DNA from: Burkholderiales bacterium | Lineage (GTDB): Bacteria > Pseudomonadota > Gammaproteobacteria > Burkholderiales > UBA11063 | Assembly (NCBI GenBank): GCA_020697255.1 | Contig: JAJFBE010000001.1 | Location: 248,001-312,000 of the forward strand | Direction of reading: 5' to 3' | DNA length: 64,000 nt | In this document: positions 24,945-33,877 of the stretch, piece by piece | How the letters are laid out: each line of letters begins with the position of its first letter | How positions within the stretch are numbered: the stretch's first letter is position 1 | Notes under the pieces: model-generated | Told to the model about the DNA's origin: nothing | Seen by the model: the letters and a program-made list of their open reading frames with translations, nothing else | The model's database searches: none | Program-made: the position numbers and the translations under genes

Positions 24945-26098
24945 ATGAATAGCAAATACTTAAGTATTATTTTATCGATAGTTTGTGGGATAACTGCTGC
25001 CAATATGTACTATATCCAACCGCTTATTCCTACAGCAGCTAAACTTACCGGAATTGACTATGGTATTATTTCAATGATTTATACAGTAGCTTTAATTGGT
25101 AATGCTACAGCACTAATTTTTATCACACAAATGGGGGATTTTGTAAATAGAAAAAAGATTATTTCCAGTCTGTATATGATGTTATTTATAGTGTTATTAT
25201 TTTTTTATATATTTGATAATGTTTACATTCTTATTACAATTTCATTTTTTATTGGCTTAGGAGCGTGTGTCATACCAAGCATTATTGCACATATTAGTAC
25301 TAATAAGACATCTGGTATAGTAGTATTGGCAAAATAATGGCAGGGGTATTGATGGGAATTCTATTGTCACGTTTTGTATCTAGCTTTTTTGCATCTATTT
25401 GGGGTTGGAAATCAGTATATCTATTTGCGGCTGGATGTATGTTGATTGCCTTGATATTAGTTAGACGCTTTCTTCCGGAAGATAGTTCCAAGAAAGAAAA
25501 ACAAAGCGGATATTTTAAAATAGCATTTAGCTGCTTTTCTTTGCTGAAATCCAATGCAGGTGTTCGATTGTATAGCTTAAACGGCTTTTTAATTATGGCA
25601 ATTTTCTCTGTTTTTTGGAATAATATTTCTATTTATTTGGTACATGAATTTAATTTTAATCAGTTTTCAATAGGTTTATTTTCTCTTGCAGGAGTTCTAG
25701 GTGCTTTAGCAGCAATGTTTTCCAATAAAGCCCTCAAGTTTTTTAAATATAATAATGTCATATTATTTATACTGCTACTTATTTGTTTTTTATTTATACT
25801 TTTCTATTCTAGCTATTTATTAGTATTTATTCTATTAACATTAGCCATGGATGGATTGATACAACTTATTCATGTTAATAACCAGGTTAATTTATATGGA
25901 AACTGTCGTGGCAATGAATCAAGAGCAGCTAGTTGTTACGTAACATCCTTTGTATTAGGTGGTGCGATTGGCTCAAAATTGTCAACGTATATTTATTCAT
26001 ACTATGGTTGGGTAGGCTTATCTATATTTTGTTCTAGTCTTTGCGCTATAGGTTTAATATTAAACATTAAAAAATTTTATGAGCAGGAGGCTGGATGA
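24945..26098 (+). pseudogene. MFS transporter split by a frameshift
   Basis: ATG 24945 opens an MFS N-terminus (M-Y-Y-I-Q-P-L, then G-D-F-V-N-R-K-K loop 2-3 motif) that stops at 25337 in GCAAAATAATGGC. The next frame continues without loss (M-A-G-V-L-M-G-I-L-L-S-R-F) to 26098. One A more or less in the AAAA run restores a 12-segment transporter of about 384 residues, resembling small drug/metabolite efflux proteins. It could be a true frameshift, a homopolymer assembly error, or reinitiation at the overlapping TAATG. The last codons overlap nnrE, implying one transcript. Confidence 0.75.
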
Positions 26099-26745
26099 AT
26101 AATTTGAGTATTAATATCAATAAAGCTAAATTTTTGACGCTAGAAGAACACCGTCAGATAGAGCTTGATGCCCAAAGACAAGGCCTGGATTTGATGGATT
26201 TGGCAGCACAGGCTATAACTGATTATGTAGCACAACTGCCATCTTTAAAACAGAAAAATGTGCTTATACTAGTAGGCAAAGGTAATAATGGTGGAGATGG
26301 CGTTTGCTGTGCAATTAAATTACAAAAATTAGGCTATAATATCACAGTACTGACTGTATTTAACAAATTAAGCCAGCATACCACGATGCTCATAGAAAGA
26401 TACAAACAACTAAATGGTAAAATAATAACTAAACTGCCCTCTGATTTGTCTACATTTGAAATAATAATTGATGCAGTCATCGGCATTGGCATCTCAAGCG
26501 AATTAGATAGCAATACCCGGGAAATCTTTGAAAAAACAAATTCTGCAAATGTTTTTGTTCTGGCAGTAGATACCCCAAGCGGAGTTAATCCATTTACCGG
26601 TAAGGTATATCCAGGTTCTATAAAGGCAAATTTAACCTTAACCTTTATTGCCGATAAACCAGGATTATATAATAAAAATGCGGCCAATTATGTGGGGGAT
26701 GTCATTTTGTATCCACTTACTGACTTAAAAACCCCGTCTTTATAA
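26095..26745 (+). CDS. nnrE: NAD(P)H-hydrate epimerase (YjeF_N domain only)
   Basis: 216 residues with the YjeF_N fold: L-V-G-K-G-N-N-G-G-D-G near residues 61-71 (nucleotide-binding loop), I-D-A-V-I-G-I-G near 125, and V-D-T-P-S-G-V near 161. It epimerises damaged S/R-NAD(P)H hydrates for repair. In many bacteria it is fused to the ADP-dependent dehydratase (NnrD); here the second domain is absent and no nnrD is seen nearby. Start ATG overlaps the MFS stop (ATGA), so the two are translationally coupled. Confidence 0.88.
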   Translation: MNNLSININKAKFLTLEEHRQIELDAQRQGLDLMDLAAQAITDYVAQLPSLKQKNVLILVGKGNNGGDGVCCAIKLQKLGYNITVLTVFNKLSQHTTMLIERYKQLNGKIITKLPSDLSTFEIIIDAVIGIGISSELDSNTREIFEKTNSANVFVLAVDTPSGVNPFTGKVYPGSIKANLTLTFIADKPGLYNKNAANYVGDVILYPLTDLKTPSL

Positions 26746-26853
26746 ATATTTCAGTTGATTTTAATTTAAATATGTTATATACTATAAATTTGGCAAAACC
26801 ATTAAGTTCTATAGTTTATATACACTCTTTACACTAGAGTTAAGGAAAATATT

Positions 26854-27615
26854 ATGAAGTTAAAAAGCATAACACCTTTAATGATCAGCCTATTATTTAC
26901 TAGCAGTGTAACCATTGCTAATGAAGAAATACCAGCTGAGATAGGACACTATACATCAAATGGTATATGTGTAAATGATTGGCCCGATAATCCAAAACCA
27001 TACCCCGATACAACTACCAGCGTTTCCATGCAAGTCTTTAACTACGTCCAAAATATACGTACAATTGTACAATTTTCAGGTAGTCAATCCAGTTGTGTTT
27101 ATAATCATACTGATCCTGTTTGTACCAAGCAACTGAAAAATAATGAGCCAGCCCCATCAATATACGATACTCCCATTGCAGCAATACCAAATGGCAGCAG
27201 AACCGGATTTGTACAATTACCCAATATGCAATTTTGGGGTAGTTGTAATGTACCAGGGTCAATTAACTTAATTGTATCTGTGGGCCCAGACCAGTATAAA
27301 ATAAACCTTGCGGGATTTTCTCCACGCGAAGTAAATCTCAAGCCAACAAACTCAGGATATATCAAAAGGGTTACAATTAATGATAACCGTCAAAGCGATA
27401 TTTACCTGATGTACTACAACAGTATTTATAAAACAGAAAATTTTGGGACAAATAATATCCTTTATATTACTAACGAACAGCCAGATGGCGGGTTCATACA
27501 AAATTTAGATAATACAGGGTTACATGATTTTGAATTGTACATTTGCCCAAAACAAAAAGACCCAAATAATCCCGATCCAAACACTTGCAAAATACCGCCT
27601 AGACAAAAACCATAA
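26854..27615 (+). CDS. Secreted cysteine-containing protein of unknown function
   Basis: 253 residues with a clear signal peptide (M-K-L-K-S then a hydrophobic core, cleavage after T-I-A-N-E-E region, about residue 22). The mature part has six Cys (C39, two in the S-S-C-V-Y and D-P-V-C-T region, W-G-S-C, and two near the C-terminus in I-C-P-K and T-C-K) and a Pro-rich acidic tail. Good AAGGAA ribosome site before the ATG. Small Cys-pair exported proteins also occur in the 53-59.7 kb array, but I see no clear homology between them. Its own transcript probably starts in the 108-bp gap after nnrE. Confidence 0.6.
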   Translation: MKLKSITPLMISLLFTSSVTIANEEIPAEIGHYTSNGICVNDWPDNPKPYPDTTTSVSMQVFNYVQNIRTIVQFSGSQSSCVYNHTDPVCTKQLKNNEPAPSIYDTPIAAIPNGSRTGFVQLPNMQFWGSCNVPGSINLIVSVGPDQYKINLAGFSPREVNLKPTNSGYIKRVTINDNRQSDIYLMYYNSIYKTENFGTNNILYITNEQPDGGFIQNLDNTGLHDFELYICPKQKDPNNPDPNTCKIPPRQKP

Positions 27616-27686
27616 ACAAATAATTTGCAAGCATGGCCAAAATAATTTTTAATTTGAATAACAAATAACATAAGGTTACAGATTTT

Positions 27687-28469
27687 ATGCAAATAATTGA
27701 CAACTGGACAGATATTGATTTGGATAATCATATATTTTTTAATTTGTCCGAAGAAATTAATTCATTAATTGCGCCCCTGTCCCAATATTTTGGTCTGGAT
27801 AGTTTTAATTACCTTAAAACTTATAACGATGGCTCACATGTGAGAGTAACTAATACACCAGATTGGGTAAGGCATTACTTAAGAACTAAGCTATATCAGG
27901 AAAGTATCTTTGAACTTCCTGCCCATCATTATGTCCGTAATAGAGTAATATGGTGTAACGTAGGCACGCATAGTCATATTATACAAGAAGCCGCAAAATT
28001 TAATATCAAACATGGCGTGACGTTTATTGAACCTGTTGAAGATGGCTGCGAATTTTATTTCTTAGGGACTACCATATGTAATGGAGAAGTTATTAATAAA
28101 TATTTAAGTAATTTTACTTTACTGGAAAAGTTCATCACAAATTTTCATCAGGCAAAAGCACCTTTATTACATAAGGTTGAGCCGCATAGATTTATAATTA
28201 AAGACCGCTACGATAATAACCTATGCTTTAAGCAAGGTAACCTTATCGAAAAGTTTAACTTTTTAAATAGCCTGTACAACTACCATTTTACTAAACGTGA
28301 ACTGGATTGTGTTCCCTTATTAATTAAGGGCTATAGCGCCAAACAAATAGCTGAAGAATTGGATCTGTCATTCAGAACTATTGAATCGTATATTAATAAT
28401 ATTAAAAATAAAACTAAAAGTAGTAGTAAGAATGAATTACTTGCCATACTATACGACAAATTCGGTTAA
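27687..28469 (+). CDS. LuxR-family transcriptional regulator
   Basis: 260 residues. The C-terminal GerE-type HTH is well preserved (about 195-255): T-K-R-E-L-D-C-V-P-L-L-I-K-G-Y-S-A-K-Q-I-A-E-E-L-D-L-S, then F-R-T-I-E-S-Y-I-N-N-I-K-N-K. The N-terminal about 180 residues form a ligand-binding-like domain, without the W-x-x-x-Y-x-x-x-x-Y pattern of typical acyl-homoserine-lactone receptors, so the signal is unknown. The gene ends at the start of the left 108-bp direct repeat (28464). It may control the secreted protein upstream or the lipoprotein downstream, on position only. Confidence 0.82.
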   Translation: MQIIDNWTDIDLDNHIFFNLSEEINSLIAPLSQYFGLDSFNYLKTYNDGSHVRVTNTPDWVRHYLRTKLYQESIFELPAHHYVRNRVIWCNVGTHSHIIQEAAKFNIKHGVTFIEPVEDGCEFYFLGTTICNGEVINKYLSNFTLLEKFITNFHQAKAPLLHKVEPHRFIIKDRYDNNLCFKQGNLIEKFNFLNSLYNYHFTKRELDCVPLLIKGYSAKQIAEELDLSFRTIESYINNIKNKTKSSSKNELLAILYDKFG

Positions 28470-28571
28470 TAATACTCTTTGTCTTTGACTCCTGTACTTT
28501 GCCATTATTTATAAATGGCTTTACGGTATAATAAGTCGCGTAGAAGAGTATATGTAATGGCAGAGCAAACT
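28464..28571 (+). repeat. Direct repeat (left copy) with promoter, leader and start of a small frame
   Basis: From GGTTAATAATACTCTTTGTC to ATGGCAGAGCAAACT. The same block lies at 31028-31134 with roughly 85% identity by eye. Shared parts include TTTATAAATGGCTTTACGG, TATAATAA, and a purine-rich site before an ATG. Downstream of the ATG (28557) the two copies diverge: here the frame ends after 12 codons at 28595. The two copies flank the large lipoprotein gene. Confidence 0.75.
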
Positions 28572-28610
28572 TCCAGACTAATGTTTTTAAAATAAAAATG
28601 ACGCACATTA

Positions 28611-28642
28611 AAAAATCCGCTGCAATAATGCAACGGATTTTA
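28611..28642. terminator. Bidirectional hairpin terminator
   Basis: AAAATCCG-C-TGCA-ATAA-TGCA-A-CGGATTTT forms a strong stem with A-tract on the left and T-tract on the right. It sits between the converging LuxR gene (plus) and lipoprotein gene (minus), so it can serve both. Confidence 0.8.
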
Positions 28643-28660
28643 GTTTTAATCAAACAATAA

Positions 28661-30829
28661 TTAATCTAACTTGCATAATTTAGTTAGATCATTATCAACT
28701 ACACCCTCCACCGAATATTCACTACTTACATCATCTCTACTGGTAAAGCTAACTCCCTTGCCTAAGCATTTATCTGCCTCAGGGGTGGCTACCAAATTAG
28801 TATAACCATTTGTTGTAAGCGGTATGTCGGGCCCCTTAATTCCATTTAACCATTTACCCATCAAATGGCTTAGCGAAATACCAGAACCGTGTATTTTTTC
28901 AGGGACGATATAGCCACTTTTTGCCATAACTGAAGCATCCCTGAAATATGTATAAACACCTAATCCATTAGCAGTATGCCCTGTGGCTGCACTTTCAACC
29001 ACATAGGATGCACAACCTCTTACCGGTGAGACTTTCCCTGATATCGGATCACTACATTGCCAAGAGTCTAAACTTGGAACATCATATGGCATTTCTGATT
29101 GGTAAAAATTAACAGTACCATTTTTACCATACCATACTGTTTGATAGTCTTGAAAATGCTCAACAGCTAAACCATTGATAGTTACATTATCACCATATAC
29201 GATTAAGCCATATTTAGCAAGATCTTGTCCCCAGGTAATGCTTTTAGTAGCTCTAAAATCATGATCCGCTCTCCAAACCCATAGATTATCACCAAGAACA
29301 TAACTGGTGTTTATTATAACCGCAGCCTCAGTCTGGCGTTCTTGGACAGGATTTTTCAATTGAGTTTCTGCAATTCTAAAATATACATCATGCAAAACGA
29401 TTGGGTTTTCTTTATCACCTGCACTACTTACATGACCAACGGGACCAACTTGAAGCAAGCTTGGAGTTTTATTATAACCAGCATCCAAAGTAACACCGGC
29501 CAAGTCTACACCAGACCTGGCAGATATATTAATACAGCCTGGATGATCCTGGGCCGTCCCGGTACAGACTAAAGATGGAAGCCCTAGCCCTAAAACTATT
29601 GTATCATCTCTAGTAATATTTATTGATCCGCCATCTAAATTATAAACTCCGGGTGTAATAATTAGGTTTTTACCAGAAGCAATTGCCAAATTAATTGCAT
29701 CAATCTCTGTTTTACCTAAGGTTTTCACTACTCCCTCAGCATCAACCGAAAGTATTACAAAATTATCTGGATTTACATCAATTTCTTTTGGCGGAAAAGC
29801 ATTGAAATCATCTATACCGGTATGGTATGCTCTAGTTTGCGGTACTTCAACTTTCCATTTTATATCACCCAAGGCTTCATTTTTACAATCACCGGCGCAA
29901 GCGAGAAATGGTTTTTCCCGAGTCTTACTATCTGAAGGAGTAAATGGATTATAAGTTACAGGAAAGTTATCCCAGCCATTACCTGTAAAACCCGGATAAG
30001 GTGCTTTTCCTACTGGATCTCCTGGCGAATCTACCCCAACAAAAATACTATTCCATACTGCAACTTCGGGAATACTTAAAAACCGGGTATTTCTGGCTAA
30101 CCATTGTTGCTGCGATCCTGGGATGAATGTCTTATCAATTATTGAATTAGCGATAAAACCACCACTGGTATAACCACATGTAAATTCGTGGGTTACCGGA
30201 TCTTGGGCATGCCAGTCACAAAGTAATACATTAGTATCCTTAAAATTAACACTTCTTATCGGGGAAGCTTGCGATACTGCAAAAATAAGAGGCGCCCCTC
30301 CTGAGTTAGGTCTTGCAACTGTAAAATTTTCAATTCCACGCCAGAAATTATTTAACCCACCAACAGTTAAACATTTTGTATTTCCAGGGTGTATAAAACA
30401 ATTATCATTATCATCCGGGTTATTATAAGCTTCAATTCCCGGGTTTATAATAACATCGTTCATAGATTTACCCACACCCAGTACTTGCGTATTATAGCCT
30501 AAATTAAATGCTCGAGGGTTGTTACCCTCTTTCATAACATACTCATTAGGAGCAACTAATACAGCAAAATGGTTATTAGAAAATTGCGCAGAATCTTTTT
30601 GTTGACCAAAATCTTCCAAAATTTTTCCGGTTTGCATTAACTCTTCAGCATTTTTAACAAATATCATTCCCGGTTTACACTCGAGAGCTTCCGGATTTGT
30701 GCAGTTGCTTTTGACCTTTTTAAGCGCAGTAGTTCCATTACTATTAGTTGTTGTAACACCCCCAGAACCGGTTTGGTTACAGGCATAAAGCCCTACAACT
30801 ACTAACAACATTAAAAGCAAATTTTTCAT
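28661..30829 (-). CDS. Large surface lipoprotein with right-handed beta-helix (GH55/pectate-lyase-like fold)
   Basis: 722 residues. Lipoprotein signal: M-K-N-L-L-L-M-L-L-V-V-V-G-L-Y-A-C, lipobox Cys17, then a Gly/Thr/Ser-rich tether (18-35). The body is rich in short repeats with V-x-G-x-N and I-x-G-L patterns (Q-V-L-G-V-G-K-S, W-R-G-I-E-N-F-T-V, D-D-T-I-V-L-G-L-G-L, V-T-I-N-G-L-A-V-E-H-F), as in parallel beta-helix proteins of the pectate lyase/GH55 type. Several Cys may form disulphides. It probably binds or cleaves a glycan outside the cell, but no catalytic set can be assigned. It is isolated between direct repeats, and reads as an inserted cassette. Confidence 0.7.
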   Translation of the reverse strand: MKNLLLMLLVVVGLYACNQTGSGGVTTTNSNGTTALKKVKSNCTNPEALECKPGMIFVKNAEELMQTGKILEDFGQQKDSAQFSNNHFAVLVAPNEYVMKEGNNPRAFNLGYNTQVLGVGKSMNDVIINPGIEAYNNPDDNDNCFIHPGNTKCLTVGGLNNFWRGIENFTVARPNSGGAPLIFAVSQASPIRSVNFKDTNVLLCDWHAQDPVTHEFTCGYTSGGFIANSIIDKTFIPGSQQQWLARNTRFLSIPEVAVWNSIFVGVDSPGDPVGKAPYPGFTGNGWDNFPVTYNPFTPSDSKTREKPFLACAGDCKNEALGDIKWKVEVPQTRAYHTGIDDFNAFPPKEIDVNPDNFVILSVDAEGVVKTLGKTEIDAINLAIASGKNLIITPGVYNLDGGSINITRDDTIVLGLGLPSLVCTGTAQDHPGCINISARSGVDLAGVTLDAGYNKTPSLLQVGPVGHVSSAGDKENPIVLHDVYFRIAETQLKNPVQERQTEAAVIINTSYVLGDNLWVWRADHDFRATKSITWGQDLAKYGLIVYGDNVTINGLAVEHFQDYQTVWYGKNGTVNFYQSEMPYDVPSLDSWQCSDPISGKVSPVRGCASYVVESAATGHTANGLGVYTYFRDASVMAKSGYIVPEKIHGSGISLSHLMGKWLNGIKGPDIPLTTNGYTNLVATPEADKCLGKGVSFTSRDDVSSEYSVEGVVDNDLTKLCKLD

Positions 30830-31027
30830 GCCCCCTCCTTTTTACATATTTAACTATATTCCTTGATTAAATCAGTAATGACAATTTTAGCCAAAAATTC
30901 TTAATTGGTAGTACCTAAAAGCCTAGCCTAAAATTATGGGTTGCAAAATTAAAAGGTTTAAATTATTTTTTGGCGGATAAATATGAAATAACGGGTAAGG
31001 TACAGCATTGCCATATTTAAGAGCAAA

Positions 31028-31134
31028 GGTTAATAATACTCTTTGTCTTTGAATCCTTACTTTGTAGTTATTTATAAATGGCTTTACGGTATAATAACTC
31101 CCGTAGAGGAGTGTATGTAATGGCTGAGCAAACT
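31028..31134 (+). repeat. Direct repeat (right copy) with promoter, leader and start of a small frame
   Basis: Second copy of 28464-28571. It contains TATAATAA and GAGGAG placed 8 nt before ATG 31120, a good initiation site. The small frame here (31120-31209, 29 codons, M-A-E-Q-T-N-L-D-F) stops early, like the one in the left copy. Both may be the truncated beginning of the same former gene. Confidence 0.75.
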
Positions 31135-31254
31135 AATCTTGATTTCCCTAAACAATCTATAAATAAATCCGGTTTTTTTACACTGGGTAGTGATATCAAT
31201 AGTTTATGATGCAACGCCGCTTAGAGCTACAAACCCCTTTGAGGAAAACTGTAA

Positions 31255-31380
31255 ATGTCTCTAAATCCTAACTTAATTATCAATAAAATTTATACAGAAA
31301 ATATACATAACCCTTCTCTTGAATATGAACCAGTTGTTCCTTTATACATAATAGAAACTTCGTTAAATAGGGATTTTTAA
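31255..31380 (+). CDS. Small hypothetical protein, 41 codons, coupled to the HAD hydrolase
   Basis: ATG 31255 is preceded by GAGGAAAA at 8-9 nt, and the stop overlaps the next start as TAATG, a common sign of translational coupling. The product (M-S-L-N-P-N-L-I-I-N-K) has no signal peptide and no recognisable domain. It could be a leader peptide for the HAD gene or the tail end of a lost gene. Kept because of initiation site and overlap; low confidence. Confidence 0.35.
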   Translation: MSLNPNLIINKIYTENIHNPSLEYEPVVPLYIIETSLNRDF

Positions 31381-31985
31381 TGAAAAATATAATTTTTGAT
31401 TTTGGCGGCGTGTTACTCGAATGGAACCCGGATAATGTTTATCTGGAATATTTTAAAAACGATAAACATGTAATGAATGCTTTTTATGATAAAACCCAGA
31501 TCAAAGTACTAAATAAAGAATTTGACCGAGGAGTTCCTTTTGATACAATTCTCAGCAATCTTGCAGAAAAATTTCCCCGCTATAAAGAGCCTATACTATT
31601 ATGGAAACAATCATGGCATAAAATGCTTGGTAATAAAATTGAAGGAAGCATACAAATATTGCAAAAACTTCATGATAATGGCTATAACTTATATGGCTTG
31701 ACTAATTGGTCAGCTGAAACATTTCCATATGCATACTATACACATGATTTCTTTAGATTATTTAAAGATATTGTCGTATCCGGAAGAGAAAATATGATTA
31801 AACCAGAGCCTGGTATATTTGAATTATGCCTCTCCAGAAATAATCTTATCCCTGAGCAATCAGTCTTTATTGATGACAGCCTGGAGAATGTACTCGCAGC
31901 AACAGAAATAGGTATGGAGGCTATATATTTCCGTGATCCTAATCAATTACAGGAATCATTGGTTTATCTGGGGATTAAATTATAG
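31380..31985 (+). CDS. HAD-family hydrolase (subfamily IA, YihX-like phosphatase)
   Basis: 201 residues. Motif I: F-D-F-G-G-V-L-L (residues 6-13; the nucleophile Asp7 is kept, the acid/base Asp is replaced by Gly as in the YihX branch). Motif II: G-L-T-N-W-S (about 105-110). Motif III: K-P-E-P-G-I-F (about 141). Motif IV: V-F-I-D-D-S (about 162). Members dephosphorylate small sugar phosphates. The position of Asp-x-Gly instead of Asp-x-Asp is typical of YihX-like proteins and does not itself imply loss of activity. Followed by a hairpin terminator. Confidence 0.88.
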   Translation: MKNIIFDFGGVLLEWNPDNVYLEYFKNDKHVMNAFYDKTQIKVLNKEFDRGVPFDTILSNLAEKFPRYKEPILLWKQSWHKMLGNKIEGSIQILQKLHDNGYNLYGLTNWSAETFPYAYYTHDFFRLFKDIVVSGRENMIKPEPGIFELCLSRNNLIPEQSVFIDDSLENVLAATEIGMEAIYFRDPNQLQESLVYLGIKL

Positions 31986-31988
31986 AGA

Positions 31989-32051
31989 TAATCCCTGCAA
32001 AGTGCAGGGATTAGGAATATGAATTTCCACATCAAACATTTATGTGGGAAT
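31989..32051. terminator. Hairpins between converging genes
   Basis: TAATCCCTGCA-AAG-TGCAGGGATTA (31989-32013) is a perfect 11-bp stem with a 3-nt loop. A second stem (ATTTCCACAT...ATGTGGGAAT) follows at about 32022-32051. No long T-tract follows the first stem, but the position between the HAD gene and the converging XRE gene fits termination. Confidence 0.6.
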
Positions 32052-32068
32052 CAGGAATAATAAAAGCC

Positions 32069-32743
32069 TTACTTTGGAACCCCAAGAACAATGGGTTGAT
32101 TTTTCTTCATTAAGGTTAAATAACTAAAAAAATGGGCTATCGGTTTTATACTAGCTACATCTATTTTAGTTTCTTTGCCATTTAACAAAGCAATAACATA
32201 TTTGCTGCTTACACTTACAACCTCTAATAGTACATCTTTAGATTTATAGTTTACCAAAAAAACCCCATCAATACTTATAGTATCTACCCGGTAAAAAATA
32301 GCATATTTACTATCTATTGCTTTATGATCAGTACTGCTTTGTTCATAACCTTGCCACGGAACATGTCCCTTAACTGCAAAAAAGTTACTATAGATTAGCT
32401 GCGAATATTTCTTATATGGAACATATGCCCGAATCTTCGGAGACTTTTTCATATTTACTGCATCAGCAAAACTATCGTAACAATCTACATCAATAAAAAC
32501 ATCCTCATGAATCAATTCTGCAACACTACAACCAAAGTGAGAGGCAATGACAGTCAAAGAATTTAAGGTAGGTAGATGCTTTTTGGTCATTAACCTATAA
32601 AATGGTTGATAGGCAAACCCCATTTTAGCTGCAAGACCGTATAGTGTTTGCTTATTCTGATCCATATAAATTTGAAGCTTATTAATTACATTATCCAATA
32701 TCGTAGCTTCCTGTTTATGCAATAAACCTTTTCCTGCTTCCAT
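32069..32743 (-). CDS. XRE-type HTH regulator of the three-member family
   Basis: 224 residues from ATG 32743 (GGAGTGAGT just upstream). HTH_3 at about 20-82: G-L-A-A-K-M-G-F-A-Y-Q-P-F-Y-R-L-M-T-K-K, S-V-A-E-L-I. The C-terminal region carries the family pattern also seen at 7548 and 42117 (V-F-I-D-V-D, S-I-D-G-V-F-L-V-N-Y, E-V-V-S-V-S-S-K-Y-V, I-K-P-I-A-H-F-F). The HTH is almost identical to that of the gene at 42117 in the recognition helix (Y-Q-P-F-Y-R-L-M-T-K-K), so the two may bind the same operators. The PAS/HTH gene 177 bp upstream on the same strand is its probable partner. Confidence 0.8.
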   Translation of the reverse strand: MEAGKGLLHKQEATILDNVINKLQIYMDQNKQTLYGLAAKMGFAYQPFYRLMTKKHLPTLNSLTVIASHFGCSVAELIHEDVFIDVDCYDSFADAVNMKKSPKIRAYVPYKKYSQLIYSNFFAVKGHVPWQGYEQSSTDHKAIDSKYAIFYRVDTISIDGVFLVNYKSKDVLLEVVSVSSKYVIALLNGKETKIDVASIKPIAHFFSYLTLMKKNQPIVLGVPK

Positions 32744-32919
32744 ACTCACTCCGTACAACTGTCAAACGTATTAGATTAAAAAATATCAGCCATTACTATA
32801 GCATAATTATAATATGTAATTGTTATAATTTAAATTTTTAGGGGCTAAATATTAAGAATGGCCCAAAATACCTGGACCATAAGCTTTTCTTATATTATAC
32901 TAACATGATATGATACCGG

Positions 32920-33714
32920 TTAATTATCCGGTAAAAAAGGAATCAGTTTTAATAAATTTGCTTTTTCAATGAGTTGACTTATGTTAAATACATTAAACTT
33001 AACATAAAGCTGCTTATCTATTATAGACTGTATGGTTGCTGCAGCAACACTTTTTTGATCTAAAATTGCAAAAATTGATGCAATCTCCTTTGGTGATTTG
33101 TTTAGCGCAAGATAGTAAAGAATTTCACATTCTCGCTTAGAAATAATTATATTATGGTTCGCATTTGCTTCAACGGGTTTCACACCCAGTCGATTATGTA
33201 GTATGTTAATCTTATAAGATTGGATAACTTGCTGGATCTCATCCAGGCATTTTTTAAAAGTTTCGTTCGTCTTGATTGTGCTTTGGTGAGCCTCGTTTTC
33301 ATTTCTAAGCATCTCTGCATCTTTCTCCATGGTAATATCAACGCCAATTACCAAGACACCGACCAATTTTCCATCGTAGTCATATAATGGACTTTTTTCG
33401 GTTCTTACTACAATTGATGTATCTTGTCCGGAATTTTTAAGAACTAACCTGTATTCTGAAATAAGCGTTTTTTTAGTCTTTATGACCTGCTTATCATCAG
33501 CAATAAATTTATCCACATCGTTTTTACCCCAGAAGAAATCGTAATCTGTCTTCCCTACTATCTCTTCTGGAAAGGATAAGCCAGCCAAAGTTGCAAAATT
33601 TTGATTGCAACCCAAGTAAACTGACTTCAAATCTTTCCAATAAATATATCCCGATGACACTTTTATTATTGACTCAAGATCAACATTAGCCTTCATAGTC
33701 TTCATAATATTCAT
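32920..33714 (-). CDS. PAS-domain regulator with LuxR-like C-terminal HTH
   Basis: 264 residues. PAS domain at about 15-130 (Y-I-Y-W-K-D-L-K-S-V-Y-L-G-C-N-Q-N-F-A, I-V-G-K-T-D-Y-D-F-F, E-K-S-P-L-Y-D-Y-D-G-K-L-V-G-V-L), a coiled linker (131-180), then an HTH at about 190-255. The HTH has I-S-K-R-E-C-E-I-L-Y-Y-L-A-L-N-K-S-P-K-E-I-A and N-I-S-Q-L-I-E-K-A. The E-x-E/R-I-L-Y-x-L part is LuxR-like; the second half is a family-specific variant. The gene broken by the group II intron (39246-41578) matches this protein closely over linker and HTH. ATG 33714 or 33705 are both possible starts; the latter has better spacing to AAGGCGA. Confidence 0.72.
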   Translation of the reverse strand: MNIMKTMKANVDLESIIKVSSGYIYWKDLKSVYLGCNQNFATLAGLSFPEEIVGKTDYDFFWGKNDVDKFIADDKQVIKTKKTLISEYRLVLKNSGQDTSIVVRTEKSPLYDYDGKLVGVLVIGVDITMEKDAEMLRNENEAHQSTIKTNETFKKCLDEIQQVIQSYKINILHNRLGVKPVEANANHNIIISKRECEILYYLALNKSPKEIASIFAILDQKSVAAATIQSIIDKQLYVKFNVFNISQLIEKANLLKLIPFLPDN

Positions 33715-33877
33715 TCGCCTTCAAAGTATTTGATATACAGGGCCGACTTGAAATCATACTTATGATTTCCTGTAATCCCAACCTATTGAGTATAAATTAT
33801 TATAAATTTGCACAGATCTGTAGCTTATACATATATTATAGCATCAGATTGTGTTACAATGTCTATATTTTTCACAA

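Noticed and set aside
27687-28469. LuxR-type acyl-homoserine-lactone receptor
   Set aside because: The N-terminal domain lacks the conserved Trp/Tyr/Asp pattern of lactone receptors and no LuxI gene is near; only the DNA-binding half is assigned.
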